Assembly (NCBI RefSeq): GCF_017812015.1
Contig: NZ_JADQTN010000001.1
Coordinates: 164,501 to 228,500 of the forward strand
DNA length: 64,000 nucleotides
Source of the DNA: Pontixanthobacter sp. CEM42
GTDB taxonomy: Bacteria > Pseudomonadota > Alphaproteobacteria > Sphingomonadales > Sphingomonadaceae
Direction: 5' to 3'
The position numbers and the translations under genes are program-made. Positions within the stretch are counted from its first letter, which is position 1. Each line of letters begins with the position of its first letter. Shown here one piece after another: positions 36,015 to 44,753 of the stretch. The notes under the pieces are model-generated. The model saw nothing but the letters and a program-made list of their open reading frames with translations. It had not been told where the DNA came from and did no database searches.

Positions 36015-38141
36015 TTAAAAATTCCCGCTTACGCTGAACCGGAAGATCGGGCCGATTCGTGCTGTGCGGTTCTCGACGAACAGGACCGGATCGACATCGC
36101 GGCTACCGTCATAAACGGTGCGGTCGAAAAACCCTTTTCCGCCCAACAGATTGCCCGCTTGCGCATTCACTGTCAGGCCAAACACGTCCTTATGCTCGAT
36201 AAAGATGTTGGCGAAAGTCGGGCCTTCATATTCGCGCCCGACTTCGCCTCGCCGGAAATACTGGTTGTTGCGCGAATAAAAGATGTTGGTGCCATAGGCG
36301 ATATCGCTGCGCGGAATGTCGTGGCGGAATTCCGCCCGATAACGCTGGTTGCGCTGGCCGGAAAATACCCGTTCGATACCGTCCAGCGGATCGCGCACAT
36401 TCGTTTTGACGATTTGGAGCTCCAAATCGACTTGTGCGCCGGGGATGCCCAGCGGATCGAATTTCAGTGTGGTGTTCCAGTCAAAATCGGTCCGCGTAGC
36501 CTTGTCTATATTGCCGCGCGCTTCGCCGCCTCCTGTAAGCGGGATAACGTCGATGAAATCTTCAATCCGGCGGTGGACGACTGAAACGGTGGTCGAACCC
36601 CATTCGCCAAGCGTTTTGTTGATCTCCAGATCCAGATCCCAGCTTTGTTCGGGCACCAGCTCGTTATTGGCACCGTTCTGGTTACCTTGATCAAGAAAGA
36701 CCCGTGCCAGAACATCACCGAAGGAAAGCTGCCCTACCGCCCGGCGCAGTTCCAGCGAAATGTCGAAGCCATTCTCCGGTCTCCAAGCCAGTGATGCGGA
36801 GCCCTTGGGGCGTTTGAACTTGCGCGCATTGGCAGCTGCACCGGTTTGCTTGATGTTTGAAAATTCCATCCCGCCAGATGCTTGGAAGCCGAGCTTGTCG
36901 GTGATCTGTTTGCTGACACTGAGGATGCTTTCATAGCGATCCTCTGTGACGCCTCCGGTTCCTTCAGGAAAAGCGATCTCGGTGAAGGTTCCAGCGGTCA
37001 GTTCGAACAAGCTGGCGACGCGGTCGAGGCGGTTGAACGCAGCCTCGCCTGAAATCTGCCAATCGGCATCGAACATATTCCAGTTGTATTCAGCGCGGCC
37101 GATCCGCTCGCCTTCATCAGCGTCGGAGATAAATCTGTCACCCTGGTCATCCGACCCATCAGCAAATTCGGTCACAAGTGTTTGGGTAAACACGCCGCTC
37201 TCGAAACTTTCTAGGCCGATAAGCTTGAGTGTGCCGGGACCCAGCGGAAATTCAATATCTGCGCTGATTTCATATTGCGTTTCGCGGTTCTTGCGGTCGC
37301 TTCGTTCGTTGCGATCGATCAGTCCGGGGCCGAACTGGAACTCGGTCTGGTTCCGGTCGAAGAATTCTTTCTCATAGGACAGGTTGAGATTGGCGGTGAC
37401 ATCATCGCTGAAGTCATACTTCAGATTGGCCGAGGCCGATGGCTGGTCGAAAGCGCCGGGGGAATAAAACTCCTGCGTTTCGATCAGCGTTCCATTGGCG
37501 TCGCTGATAAAGCCCGTACCGACACCGCCAAAGCGGTTGTTGGTCATTTCGATAGCGAGCGTATAGCCAAGCTTGCCGATGGCTCCCGAGACCGAAGCTT
37601 CACCGCCAAAATACTCTTGCCGGTCAGTCAGCGGGCGGAAGCCGCCGCGCCATTCGAACTGACCCGATAGGCCGCCGCCCGACGTAAATATGTTCGCGAC
37701 TTGGCCGGTCAGGCCGGGAATATCGAGTGTGGTGCCATCAACGATCTCAATCCGGACCACTTTGTCCGCGGGGATGCGTGCCAGCTGATCGCGCGCGCTG
37801 TCAGACTTGCTCGACAGGCGCTCGCCGTTAATCAGAACATTCTCGTCAGCTTGACCGAGGCCGCGGTTACCGTCGCCGCCTTGAATGTTGAATCCGGGCA
37901 CTTCGCGAAGCATATCGAGCGCATTGCGCGGGGCAAATTGGGCGAAATATTCGGGTGTATACGAAGTTCCACCGTCTGCGGTCGTACTTACAGCTTGTTC
38001 CGCCGGCGCGGCTGCGGTGTCGGTGCCATCCATGGCTTGCTCAACATCACTTTCCTGCGCGGCGAGCGGAGCTCCGACCCAAAGGGCGGTACTTGCCAGC
38101 AGGGATGAAGCCAGGCGCAATAAGGGGGTATTTGCGTCCAT
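36015..38141 (-). CDS. TonB-dependent receptor, plug-domain type
   Basis: An outer-membrane protein of about 708 residues. I chose ATG 38141 because GGGAGG lies upstream and a signal peptide ends at PLAAQ. A plug domain (about 55-170; NALDMLREVPGFNIQGGDGN, VLINGERLSSKSDSARDQLA) leads to a long beta-barrel ending FSVSGNF. The plug begins abruptly without a clear TonB box. The ligand is unknown. It precedes the exported amidase by 42 bp, which could indicate a joint uptake-and-hydrolysis function. Confidence 0.9.
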   Translation of the reverse strand: MDANTPLLRLASSLLASTALWVGAPLAAQESDVEQAMDGTDTAAAPAEQAVSTTADGGTSYTPEYFAQFAPRNALDMLREVPGFNIQGGDGNRGLGQADENVLINGERLSSKSDSARDQLARIPADKVVRIEIVDGTTLDIPGLTGQVANIFTSGGGLSGQFEWRGGFRPLTDRQEYFGGEASVSGAIGKLGYTLAIEMTNNRFGGVGTGFISDANGTLIETQEFYSPGAFDQPSASANLKYDFSDDVTANLNLSYEKEFFDRNQTEFQFGPGLIDRNERSDRKNRETQYEISADIEFPLGPGTLKLIGLESFESGVFTQTLVTEFADGSDDQGDRFISDADEGERIGRAEYNWNMFDADWQISGEAAFNRLDRVASLFELTAGTFTEIAFPEGTGGVTEDRYESILSVSKQITDKLGFQASGGMEFSNIKQTGAAANARKFKRPKGSASLAWRPENGFDISLELRRAVGQLSFGDVLARVFLDQGNQNGANNELVPEQSWDLDLEINKTLGEWGSTTVSVVHRRIEDFIDVIPLTGGGEARGNIDKATRTDFDWNTTLKFDPLGIPGAQVDLELQIVKTNVRDPLDGIERVFSGQRNQRYRAEFRHDIPRSDIAYGTNIFYSRNNQYFRRGEVGREYEGPTFANIFIEHKDVFGLTVNAQAGNLLGGKGFFDRTVYDGSRDVDPVLFVENRTARIGPIFRFSVSGNF

Positions 38142-38448
38142 GATTTCCAGTCCTCCCTTGCGCCTTTTGCAACTGCTGCAAATCAAACAACAGCGTGCTT
38201 CGACTAGATGAGCATCGAAAGCGACCAACTGCATTGCCAACGCGCTGATCGCGTTAGAGCGAGTTTGACGCGCGGCGAATGGATTAGTTCCAGTGTTTCT
38301 CGTTAGATTTCAATCTGCCCGAACAAAGTTAACGTGATCTTAGCTATCGGCTGCGTAACTCGCCCGTTCATTGAGTTGCGTTGAGCGGCACAGATTGACA
38401 ACGATGACAACAAGCTGGCGCAAAGATGCTGGTTGATCAGGGGGCGTA
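38142..38448. other. Divergent regulatory region (307 bp) of TonB receptor and chemotaxis receptor
   Basis: No gene is visible. It holds the receptor's GGGAGG ribosome-binding site near 38150 and a CtrA-like TTAA-N7-TTAG at 38329-38343 on the side of the chemotaxis gene. An isolated TTGACA at 38394 lacks a good -10 partner. I see nothing else. Confidence 0.4.
38329..38343. promoter_or_regulatory. CtrA-like site upstream of the chemotaxis receptor gene
   Basis: TTAA-N7-TTAG, seven of eight matches to TTAA-N7-TTAA, 106 bp upstream of the start. Chemotaxis genes are common CtrA targets in alphaproteobacteria. This is the second such match in the window. Confidence 0.35.
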
Positions 38449-40197
38449 ATGCTTGAGCCGGTATCGAACTGGGTACGTTACGAGAAGATTGCCAAATGGC
38501 TGGAGCAGGGCTCCATCGCCCGCCAGTCGAAGCTTATTTTTCGCGCGTCGGCAGTATTGGTCATCCTGTTGGGGCTTGCCGCCGCACTTGGCTTTATGCG
38601 CACCGAACAGCGGGCCAGCCGTTCCGCCGATCTGACCGAATTTGCATTCCTGATCTCTGACATCAGCAAGAACATCACGCTCTCGAAAGACAATATGGGC
38701 GCCTATCGCGCTCGCGATTATGAGGTCGAGCTGATCGATCTGTCGATCACCAATGCGGAAACTGCGACAAGTCTAAATGCGGAATTAAGTGCGGCTGCGC
38801 AGTCGGTCGATCCGGCCTACCTCCCGGCAATCGACGAGCTGCACGATGATCTAAAGCAAGTCGAACGTATTCAGCAGGAAGTAAAGGACGCGCCGCTCGA
38901 TCTGGTCGAGCAAGAGAGCTTCCTTGGCCCGCGTTACGACTTCATCGATACGACTTTGGGCAAAGTCGCGAACTTAGGCGATGATGCGTCTGGCCGTGTT
39001 GAAGAGCTGTCGAACGACGGTATCTGGGAAATTCAGGCGCTGGTGGTGGCTATGCTGCTTATCGCGCTGCTGGCGCTTGGGCTTGTCCTGGTGGGGCAAC
39101 GCCTTGTGAACCGCCGGATTATAGATCCAATCGGGAATATTAGCGATGTGAGCCTTCGGGTCGCACAGGGGGATACGGAGCTAATAATTCCAGAAGCGGG
39201 CCGTGATGATGAAATAGGTGTCATGGCCCGCTCACTCGCCATTATGCAGGAGAACTCTGTAAAACTGGTCGCAGCGCAGCAGGAAGTTGCTGAAATCGCG
39301 ACCAAAGAGCTCGAGCATCAAAAAGCGCTTGAGGAAACACGCGCAACGCAAAGCCAGATGTTGCACGATCTGGCAGACAAATTCGAGCGGACAATCGGCA
39401 ATGTGACCAATGAGGTTTCCTCCGCCACCGATCAATTGCAATCCGCTGCCAGCGCTATGTCGGGCAATGCGGAGAAATCGTCGCAGGAATCTGTTGCTGC
39501 TGCCGAGCGCCTGAAGGAAGCATCCGCTGGCGTCATCGGTGCCGCTGCTGCCAGCGACGAATTCGTCTTGTCGATCAATGAAATCAGCAAACAGGCGTCC
39601 AGCTCCGCACGGCGCGCCCGGGATGCCAATGATGTTGCGGTGAAAGCCAATGATACAATCGAATTGCTCGATTCAGCGACCGCGCAAGTGGGTTCGATCG
39701 TGGAAATGATCTCTAGCATCGCGCAGCGCACCAATATGCTTGCGCTCAACGCAACAATTGAGGCCGCTCGCAGCGGCGAGGCCGGTCGCGGATTCGCTGT
39801 GGTTGCTTCCGAAGTGAAAGAACTCGCTGCGCAAACCAGCAAGGCAACCGGCGAGATTGAAGAGCAGATCAGGGCAATGCAAAGCAGGGCTGGTTCCAGC
39901 GTCACTGCTCTGCGCGAGATTGTGGGCGAGATTACCGAACTGGAAACAACCGCCATCTCGATTGCTTCGGCAGTGGATCAGCAATCTGTTGCCGGGCAAG
40001 ATATCGCCCAGAGCATCGATATCGCTGCGCAAAGCACAGAGGCGGTAAACGCCAATGTCACTTTGGTCAGCGAAATGGCGGTTGAGACGGGATCGGCTGC
40101 GTCGCAGGTTCTTGGCTCCGCCGGTCATCTGGAGCAGCAAGCCAATACGCTGCGCGATCATGTGTCCGAATTCCTGAAGCATGTGCGCAGCGCCTGA
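38449..40197 (+). CDS. Methyl-accepting chemotaxis protein
   Basis: A 582-residue transmembrane receptor. A transmembrane helix at about 31-50, a helical sensor region (about 55-190), a second helix at about 196-217 and a HAMP domain (about 218-270; IIDPIGNISDVSLRVAQGD) precede the signalling domain. The conserved hairpin tip IAQRTNMLALNATIEAARSGE appears in parts: RTNMLALNATIEAA and GEAGRGFAVVASEVKELA. The ligand is unknown. It is a stand-alone gene with no che operon in view. Confidence 0.93.
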   Translation: MLEPVSNWVRYEKIAKWLEQGSIARQSKLIFRASAVLVILLGLAAALGFMRTEQRASRSADLTEFAFLISDISKNITLSKDNMGAYRARDYEVELIDLSITNAETATSLNAELSAAAQSVDPAYLPAIDELHDDLKQVERIQQEVKDAPLDLVEQESFLGPRYDFIDTTLGKVANLGDDASGRVEELSNDGIWEIQALVVAMLLIALLALGLVLVGQRLVNRRIIDPIGNISDVSLRVAQGDTELIIPEAGRDDEIGVMARSLAIMQENSVKLVAAQQEVAEIATKELEHQKALEETRATQSQMLHDLADKFERTIGNVTNEVSSATDQLQSAASAMSGNAEKSSQESVAAAERLKEASAGVIGAAAASDEFVLSINEISKQASSSARRARDANDVAVKANDTIELLDSATAQVGSIVEMISSIAQRTNMLALNATIEAARSGEAGRGFAVVASEVKELAAQTSKATGEIEEQIRAMQSRAGSSVTALREIVGEITELETTAISIASAVDQQSVAGQDIAQSIDIAAQSTEAVNANVTLVSEMAVETGSAASQVLGSAGHLEQQANTLRDHVSEFLKHVRSA

Positions 40198-40259
40198 GCA
40201 CCTATCCCGCTATTTGGTCACAGTTTTCCACCTCTGACATGGGATAAGGGGTTAACGCC

Positions 40260-40288
40260 CTTGAACTCCGCTTTCGCAGTCGCGACAT
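40260..40288 (+). promoter_or_regulatory. Candidate RpoH-type promoter of clpP
   Basis: CTTGAA (40260-40265), a 17-base spacer, then CGACAT (40283-40288). The first element matches the sigma-32 -35 hexamer; the second matches CCCCAT at four of six positions. clpP is a usual heat-shock gene and rpoH lies in this window. Confidence 0.35.
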
Positions 40289-40321
40289 AGGTGGCCGATA
40301 ATAATTCAGGTTAGGAATATC

Positions 40322-41026
40322 ATGATCGACGTCTCACAGCAGCTTGGCGACACTTACGGCACTCAAGGCCAGTTCACGCGTGACCCGCTTACCGGGGCAC
40401 TGGTTCCGATGGTGGTTGAGCAAACCAGCCGCGGAGAGCGTAGCTTTGACATTTTCAGCCGCCTGCTGCGCGAACGGATTGTATTTGTAACCGGTCAGGT
40501 TGAAGACGGCATGGCTTCGCTGATTACCGCGCAGCTGCTGTTCCTCGAGAGCGAGAATCCCTCCAAGCCTATCAGTATGTATATCAACTCGCCCGGCGGT
40601 GTTGTGACCGCCGGCATGGCGATACACGACACGATGCAATACATTAAGCCGCGCGTTTCCACCGTGTGCATGGGCCAAGCCGCATCGATGGGCAGCTTCC
40701 TGCTTGCTGCGGGTGAACCGGGTATGCGCGTTGCGCTGCCGAACAGCCGTATCATGATCCACCAGCCATCGGGCGGCGCGCGCGGTATGGCATCGGATAT
40801 CGAAATTCAGGCGCGTGAGATCCTGCGGATCAAAAAGAGCATGAACGATCTATACGTCAAATATACCGGTAAGAAATTGGCCGAGATTGAAAAAGCGATG
40901 GACCGCGATACCTTCCTCGAAGCCGACGAAGCCATGAAGTTCGGTCTGGTCGATAAAGTCTTCGAAACGCGCCCTGAAGGCGAAGAATCGGACGACGAGA
41001 AGGGCAGCGGCGGCGCACCTGAGTAA
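40322..41026 (+). CDS. clpP: ATP-dependent Clp protease proteolytic subunit
   Basis: Serine peptidase of the ClpXP/ClpAP complexes, assembling as a tetradecamer. The triad is visible: nucleophile in [10 protein letters not shown], histidine in [11 protein letters not shown], and aspartate in [12 protein letters not shown]. At 234 residues it is longer than typical ClpP (about 195-210), with an N-terminal extension and an acidic tail ([17 protein letters not shown]). The conserved core begins at about residue 22. clpX follows 204 bp downstream, the standard arrangement. Confidence 0.97.
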   Translation: MIDVSQQLGDTYGTQGQFTRDPLTGALVPMVVEQTSRGERSFDIFSRLLRERIVFVTGQVEDGMASLITAQLLFLESENPSKPISMYINSPGGVVTAGMAIHDTMQYIKPRVSTVCMGQAASMGSFLLAAGEPGMRVALPNSRIMIHQPSGGARGMASDIEIQAREILRIKKSMNDLYVKYTGKKLAEIEKAMDRDTFLEADEAMKFGLVDKVFETRPEGEESDDEKGSGGAPE

Positions 41027-41230
41027 GGTTTGACCACCACTTTCATACACTTCTATCGCAGTTTCGCCCCAGTGCGGGACGTTAACTGTAGCATTTCAGC
41101 AACCCTGTCGCTTCAGGTGCCCGTAAGGGGTGTTTGCTAGTGATGGCTGGTTGATTATCAATTATCCGGCTTTACAGTCGGTCGAATCCTCTTGCCACCA
41201 TTCGGCCGGACGGACTCGGGAAGACGGGAT

Positions 41231-42502
41231 ATGACGAAATTGAGCGGAACTGATTCCAAGAGTACACTTTACTGCAGCTTCTGCGGAAAATCGCAGCATG
41301 AAGTGCGCAAACTGATCGCGGGACCAACTGTGTTCATCTGCGACGAATGCGTTGAACTGTGTAACGATATTATTCGTGAAGAAACCAAAGCCGGCATCGC
41401 TGGCGGCAAGGGTGACGGCGATGTGCCGACCCCGATGGACATTTTCACCACGCTCAATGACTATGTGATCGGGCAAGACCGCGCGAAGCGCGTTCTCTCG
41501 GTTGCAGTCCACAATCACTATAAACGGCTCAAGCACGGCGGTAAGTCGGGCGAAGTCGAGCTGGCGAAATCGAACATCCTGCTTGTTGGCCCGACCGGCT
41601 GCGGTAAGACTTTGCTCGCGCAGACGCTGGCGCGCACATTCGATGTGCCGTTCACAATGGCCGATGCGACCACGCTGACCGAAGCGGGCTATGTCGGTGA
41701 AGACGTCGAGAACATCATTCTCAAGCTGCTGCAATCCAGCGACTATAATGTCGACAAAGCGCAGCACGGCATCGTCTATATTGACGAGATCGACAAGATT
41801 ACCCGCAAGGCGGAAAATCCCAGCATCACTCGCGATGTTTCGGGTGAGGGCGTTCAGCAGGCTCTGCTGAAGCTGATGGAAGGCACCACAGCCTCGGTTC
41901 CACCGCAAGGCGGGCGCAAGCACCCACAGCAGGAATTCCTGCAAGTCGACACAACGAACATTCTGTTCATCTGTGGCGGTGCGTTTGCTGGTCTTGAGAA
42001 AGTCATCGCTGATCGTCTGCAAAAGCGCAGCATCGGTTTCGGCGCGCATGTTGCCGATCCGGACAAGCGCCGCATCGGCGAACTGCTTGAAAAATGCGAG
42101 CCGGAAGATCTGCTGAAATTCGGCCTGATCCCCGAATTCGTTGGCCGTCTGCCGGTTATTGCCACTCTGCGCGATCTGGATATTGATGCGCTGGTGGAAA
42201 TCCTCAGCGAACCGAAAAACGCGCTGGTCAAGCAATATGCCAAGATGTTCGAGCTGGAAGATGTCGATCTGACATTCAAGCAGGACGCTCTGGAAACGAT
42301 TGCCCAGAAGGCGATCGAACGCAAAACCGGCGCTCGTGGACTTCGCTCAATTGTTGAAGGCATCCTTTTGGATACGATGTTCGATCTACCCGATATGGAC
42401 GGCGTGACCGAAATCGTGATCGACAAGGACGTGGTCGAGGGAACGAAAGAACCCATCCGCGTTGTGGGTGGTGAAAAGGCTAAGAAAGACGAAGCGGCTT
42501 AG
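41231..42502 (+). CDS. clpX: ATP-dependent Clp protease ATP-binding subunit ClpX
   Basis: AAA+ unfoldase feeding ClpP. The N-terminal zinc-binding domain has C-x2-C (CSFCGK) and C-x2-C (CDECVEL). The AAA+ core has GPTGCGKT (Walker A) and YIDEIDKI (Walker B), plus the IGF loop region GFGAHV that contacts ClpP. I chose the ATG at 41231; the frame opens to 41192 with no better start. Length 423 residues is normal. It is convergent with the fasciclin gene across repeat copy B. Confidence 0.97.
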   Translation: MTKLSGTDSKSTLYCSFCGKSQHEVRKLIAGPTVFICDECVELCNDIIREETKAGIAGGKGDGDVPTPMDIFTTLNDYVIGQDRAKRVLSVAVHNHYKRLKHGGKSGEVELAKSNILLVGPTGCGKTLLAQTLARTFDVPFTMADATTLTEAGYVGEDVENIILKLLQSSDYNVDKAQHGIVYIDEIDKITRKAENPSITRDVSGEGVQQALLKLMEGTTASVPPQGGRKHPQQEFLQVDTTNILFICGGAFAGLEKVIADRLQKRSIGFGAHVADPDKRRIGELLEKCEPEDLLKFGLIPEFVGRLPVIATLRDLDIDALVEILSEPKNALVKQYAKMFELEDVDLTFKQDALETIAQKAIERKTGARGLRSIVEGILLDTMFDLPDMDGVTEIVIDKDVVEGTKEPIRVVGGEKAKKDEAA

Positions 42503-42510
42503 TTTGTTTT

Positions 42511-42732
42511 GTGCCTCAAGCGCCGGCGCTCGCATCCGCTCGCTTAGGCTTCCGCGCTAACCGCGCGTCGGGCAGTTGCCCTCTGACTACCGCGACCAAG
42601 AACACGAGCAAGCTAGATAGCTGGCTCTGATCCGGTCGGCGACTAGCCGACCGCAAGGCCGACTGGCCGCCCTAGCTTATGCGAGGTAGCCAAGCGAGCC
42701 GGATGGCTCGCGCCCGGCGACTGAGGGCCCAC
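42511..42732. repeat. Interspersed palindromic repeat, copy B
   Basis: About 222 bp between clpX and the fasciclin gene, inverted relative to copy A (31842-32065). Its ends are mutual imperfect inverted repeats (GTGCCTCA at the start, TGAGGGCCCAC at the end). The internal hairpin GGTCGGC/GCCGACC (42634-42652) corresponds to GGTCAGC/GCTGACC in copy A, a compensatory A-T to G-C pair change. The second hairpin, CGCGC/GCGCG (42553-42567), aligns with CCGCCC/GGGCGG of copy A. No protein-coding potential is apparent. Confidence 0.75.
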
Positions 42733-42744
42733 AACAAAAAACAA

Positions 42745-42784
42745 AACCCCGCCCGGCCGGAGGAGTGGCCGAGCGGGGTTCTTT
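42745..42784. terminator. Bidirectional terminator between clpX and fasciclin gene
   Basis: AACCCCGC (42745-42752) pairs with GCGGGGTT (42773-42780), extended by CGGCC/GGCCG, with A-rich sequence on the left (U-tract for the minus-strand gene) and TTCTTT on the right. Confidence 0.8.
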
Positions 42785-42833
42785 ATGCGCTGCGTGTTTG
42801 GGGGGAGATCGGCAGCGCAGGAAAGGTCTGTGA

Positions 42834-43400
42834 TCAACCGGGCAGGAACACGCCGTCGGTTACGTGGATCACGCCGTTCGATGTCTTCACGTCCGTTTGC
42901 GTTACCGCCGTTGCGCGGCCTGCTGCGTCGGTGATGACTACCGTGTCGCCAGAGAGGCGTGCGGTCAGTTTGCCGCCTGACAGTGTGGTCACAGTGGCGC
43001 TGCCGCCATGCTTGTTGATCAGCGCAACCAGATCGGCTGCGCTCACATTACCGGCCACTGCGTGATATGTCAGAATGCCAGTCAACTGGCCTTTGTTTTC
43101 CGGCTTTACCAGTGTCGCAATGGTGCCGTCTGGCAGCTTTGCGAATGCTGTGTCTGTTGGGGCAAAAATAGTGAATGGGCCGGGACCAGATAGCGTCTCA
43201 ACCAGACCTGCTGCCTTCACGGCCGCAACCAGAGTTTCATGGACGCCTGTGCTCATCGCGGTTTGCACGATGTTCGGCTGTGTCTTCGCGGCAGTCTTAT
43301 GATGGCCCGCCGTAGCCGGAACTGCGGTTAGTACCGCGCCGCTAGCAATCGCGGCAGTTGCGGCAAGGCCAAGTGCTTTAAGTGATTTCAATTTAGACAT
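42834..43400 (-). CDS. Exported fasciclin-domain (FAS1) protein
   Basis: A 188-residue protein with a signal peptide (1-31, ending PATAG) and one FAS1 domain at about 45-185: TLVAAVKAAGLVETLSGPGPF in parts (VAAVKAAGLVETL, GPFTIFAPTDTAFAKLP), YHAVAGNVSA, GVIHVTDGVFLPG. AAGGAG precedes the ATG at 43400. FAS1 domains mediate adhesion or cell-surface contacts. It lies 79 bp downstream of the anti-sigma gene and has its own candidate ECF-type promoter. Fasciclin proteins are classic SigK targets in mycobacteria. Confidence 0.93.
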   Translation of the reverse strand: MSKLKSLKALGLAATAAIASGAVLTAVPATAGHHKTAAKTQPNIVQTAMSTGVHETLVAAVKAAGLVETLSGPGPFTIFAPTDTAFAKLPDGTIATLVKPENKGQLTGILTYHAVAGNVSAADLVALINKHGGSATVTTLSGGKLTARLSGDTVVITDAAGRATAVTQTDVKTSNGVIHVTDGVFLPG

Positions 43401-43443
43401 GTGTATCTCCTTTTTCATCAAGCCCCGTCCTGCTTGTGATGGA

Positions 43444-43471
43444 GATACGCAGCCCGCCAATCAGCGGATGC
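43444..43471 (-). promoter_or_regulatory. Candidate ECF (SigK-like) promoter of the fasciclin gene
   Basis: Reading the minus strand: GCATCC, 16 bases, CGTATC, about 44 bases before the fasciclin ATG. The spacing and CATCC element resemble, from memory, the CCATCC-N16/17-CCGAAT promoter used by M. tuberculosis SigK. Confidence 0.35.
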
Positions 43472-43479
43472 AATTTAAT

Positions 43480-44196
43480 TTAGATTTGTGTGAATTGGCC
43501 CTGCGCGACCACTGGTCCAGCCTCTCCGCCCTTCGGTGCGCCGCCCAATGGCTCGCGCGTTAGAACCATCTGCGAACCGTCGGTGATGAGCGAGGCCAAT
43601 GTCGGATCGATAGCAACACGGCGTTCTTCGCCAGGGACAACCACGCCCAGTGACTTGGCGCCATCATCTGCCACTAGCCACAATTCGTGATCGTGCACGC
43701 CATCTGCGGTCAGACCGCTCGCCGAAACCAGAATCTCTTCGCGTTCAGGTAAGTAGGTAACGGCCAGCCTCAGCGGCGTGTCCGCAATCGGAATATTCGC
43801 CATCAACGGAGCATCTGGTGTTGCCGGTTGCTCACCCGGACCGAACATCGCGGGGAAAGCAAAAAAGGCGAGAGCAATAGCCGCAGCTGCAGAGAAGATG
43901 CTGGCAAACTGCCAATTGCGCACACTCTTTTGCAGCGAGACGACATTATCGTTGTCCGCCGATCGGTTCCCTGCAATTTCGCTTTCAATCCGCGCCCACA
44001 GTTCAGGACCAGGCGCAATTGGAGGTTGAGCCACTTGCAAATGGCTGAGTTTGTCTTCCCATTGTGCGACTTCAGCGGCGAATTCTGGATCATTCGCCAT
44101 CAGTCCGCGTGCCTGCAGCAACTCCTCACCTTCGAGCAGGCGCAATGCATGCTCGGCGGCAAGGCGTTCCTTCTCTGTCAGTTCGGGAGCGCTCAT
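43480..44196 (-). CDS. RskA-like anti-sigma factor
   Basis: A 238-residue single-pass membrane protein. The cytoplasmic N-terminal anti-sigma region (about 1-95) is helical, with HALRLLEGEELLQARGLMAND typical in parts of the RskA/SigK-binding ASD. A transmembrane helix follows at about 97-117. The periplasmic part ends in an RskA C-terminal-like domain (DHELWLVADDGAKSLGV). Start ATG 44196 overlaps the sigma factor stop by 4 bases, so the pair is translationally coupled. It probably sequesters the sigma factor encoded just upstream. Confidence 0.87.
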   Translation of the reverse strand: MSAPELTEKERLAAEHALRLLEGEELLQARGLMANDPEFAAEVAQWEDKLSHLQVAQPPIAPGPELWARIESEIAGNRSADNDNVVSLQKSVRNWQFASIFSAAAAIALAFFAFPAMFGPGEQPATPDAPLMANIPIADTPLRLAVTYLPEREEILVSASGLTADGVHDHELWLVADDGAKSLGVVVPGEERRVAIDPTLASLITDGSQMVLTREPLGGAPKGGEAGPVVAQGQFTQI

Positions 44197-44753
44197 ATCT
44201 CGAGACACCTTTTTAATTTTGCGAGGCCCCTGCGGACCCAGCTTTTCATTGTTCCTAGCGGAACATCACGGGTTTCGGCCAGTTCGGCATAGGTTGCGCC
44301 GTTGAAGAAGGCCGTTCGGATCGCATCCTGCTGCCGTTCTTCCAACTCACCAAGGCAGTGATGAATCTTCTCGTTACGCTGCTCGGTTTCTAGCATGGCG
44401 TCGGCCAGCGGAGCATCGTCAGTGATTTCCATCGCTTCATCAACCGGCACCGCGCCGCGCTGAACCTTCCCCGTACGCAGGCGATCAATCGCCCGGTTGC
44501 GCGCAAAGGTGGCCAACCAGCTTATCGGGCTGGCCCGCTCCGGATCGTAGCGGTCAGCGCTACGCCATAAATTTACATAGACATCCTGCAATGCGTCCTC
44601 GGCTTCATTTCGCTCTCCCAAGATACGGAGGCAAATGCCAAATAGTTTCGCTGACGTTGCATTATAGATGAATTCGAGGGCCGAACGGTCGCCATTGGCA
44701 AGGCGTGCCATTGCCGCTTTCAGTTCTTCACGAGCGATGTCGCCGGAGCTCAC
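44193..44753 (-). CDS. SigK-like ECF RNA polymerase sigma factor
   Basis: A 186-residue ECF sigma factor. Region 2 is seen in RNEAEDALQDVYVNLW and SWLATFARNRAIDRLR; region 4 in YAELAETRDVPLGTMKSWVRRGLAKL. It starts with GTG at 44753, overlapping the stop of the cation transporter gene by 4 bases, and its stop overlaps the anti-sigma start. The order sigma, RskA, fasciclin matches the SigK-type regulatory unit. The upstream CDF metal exporter is translationally linked to it. Confidence 0.92.
   Translation of the reverse strand: MSSGDIAREELKAAMARLANGDRSALEFIYNATSAKLFGICLRILGERNEAEDALQDVYVNLWRSADRYDPERASPISWLATFARNRAIDRLRTGKVQRGAVPVDEAMEITDDAPLADAMLETEQRNEKIHHCLGELEERQQDAIRTAFFNGATYAELAETRDVPLGTMKSWVRRGLAKLKRCLEI

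Noticed and set aside
41162-42235. Minus-strand frame of 357 codons antisense to clpX
   Set aside because: clpX is unmistakable on the plus strand; the antisense product shows no family features.
42503-42833. Possible small protein gene between clpX and the fasciclin gene
   Set aside because: The short frames (for example at 42643-42837) have no ribosome-binding site and read through the palindromic repeat and terminator.
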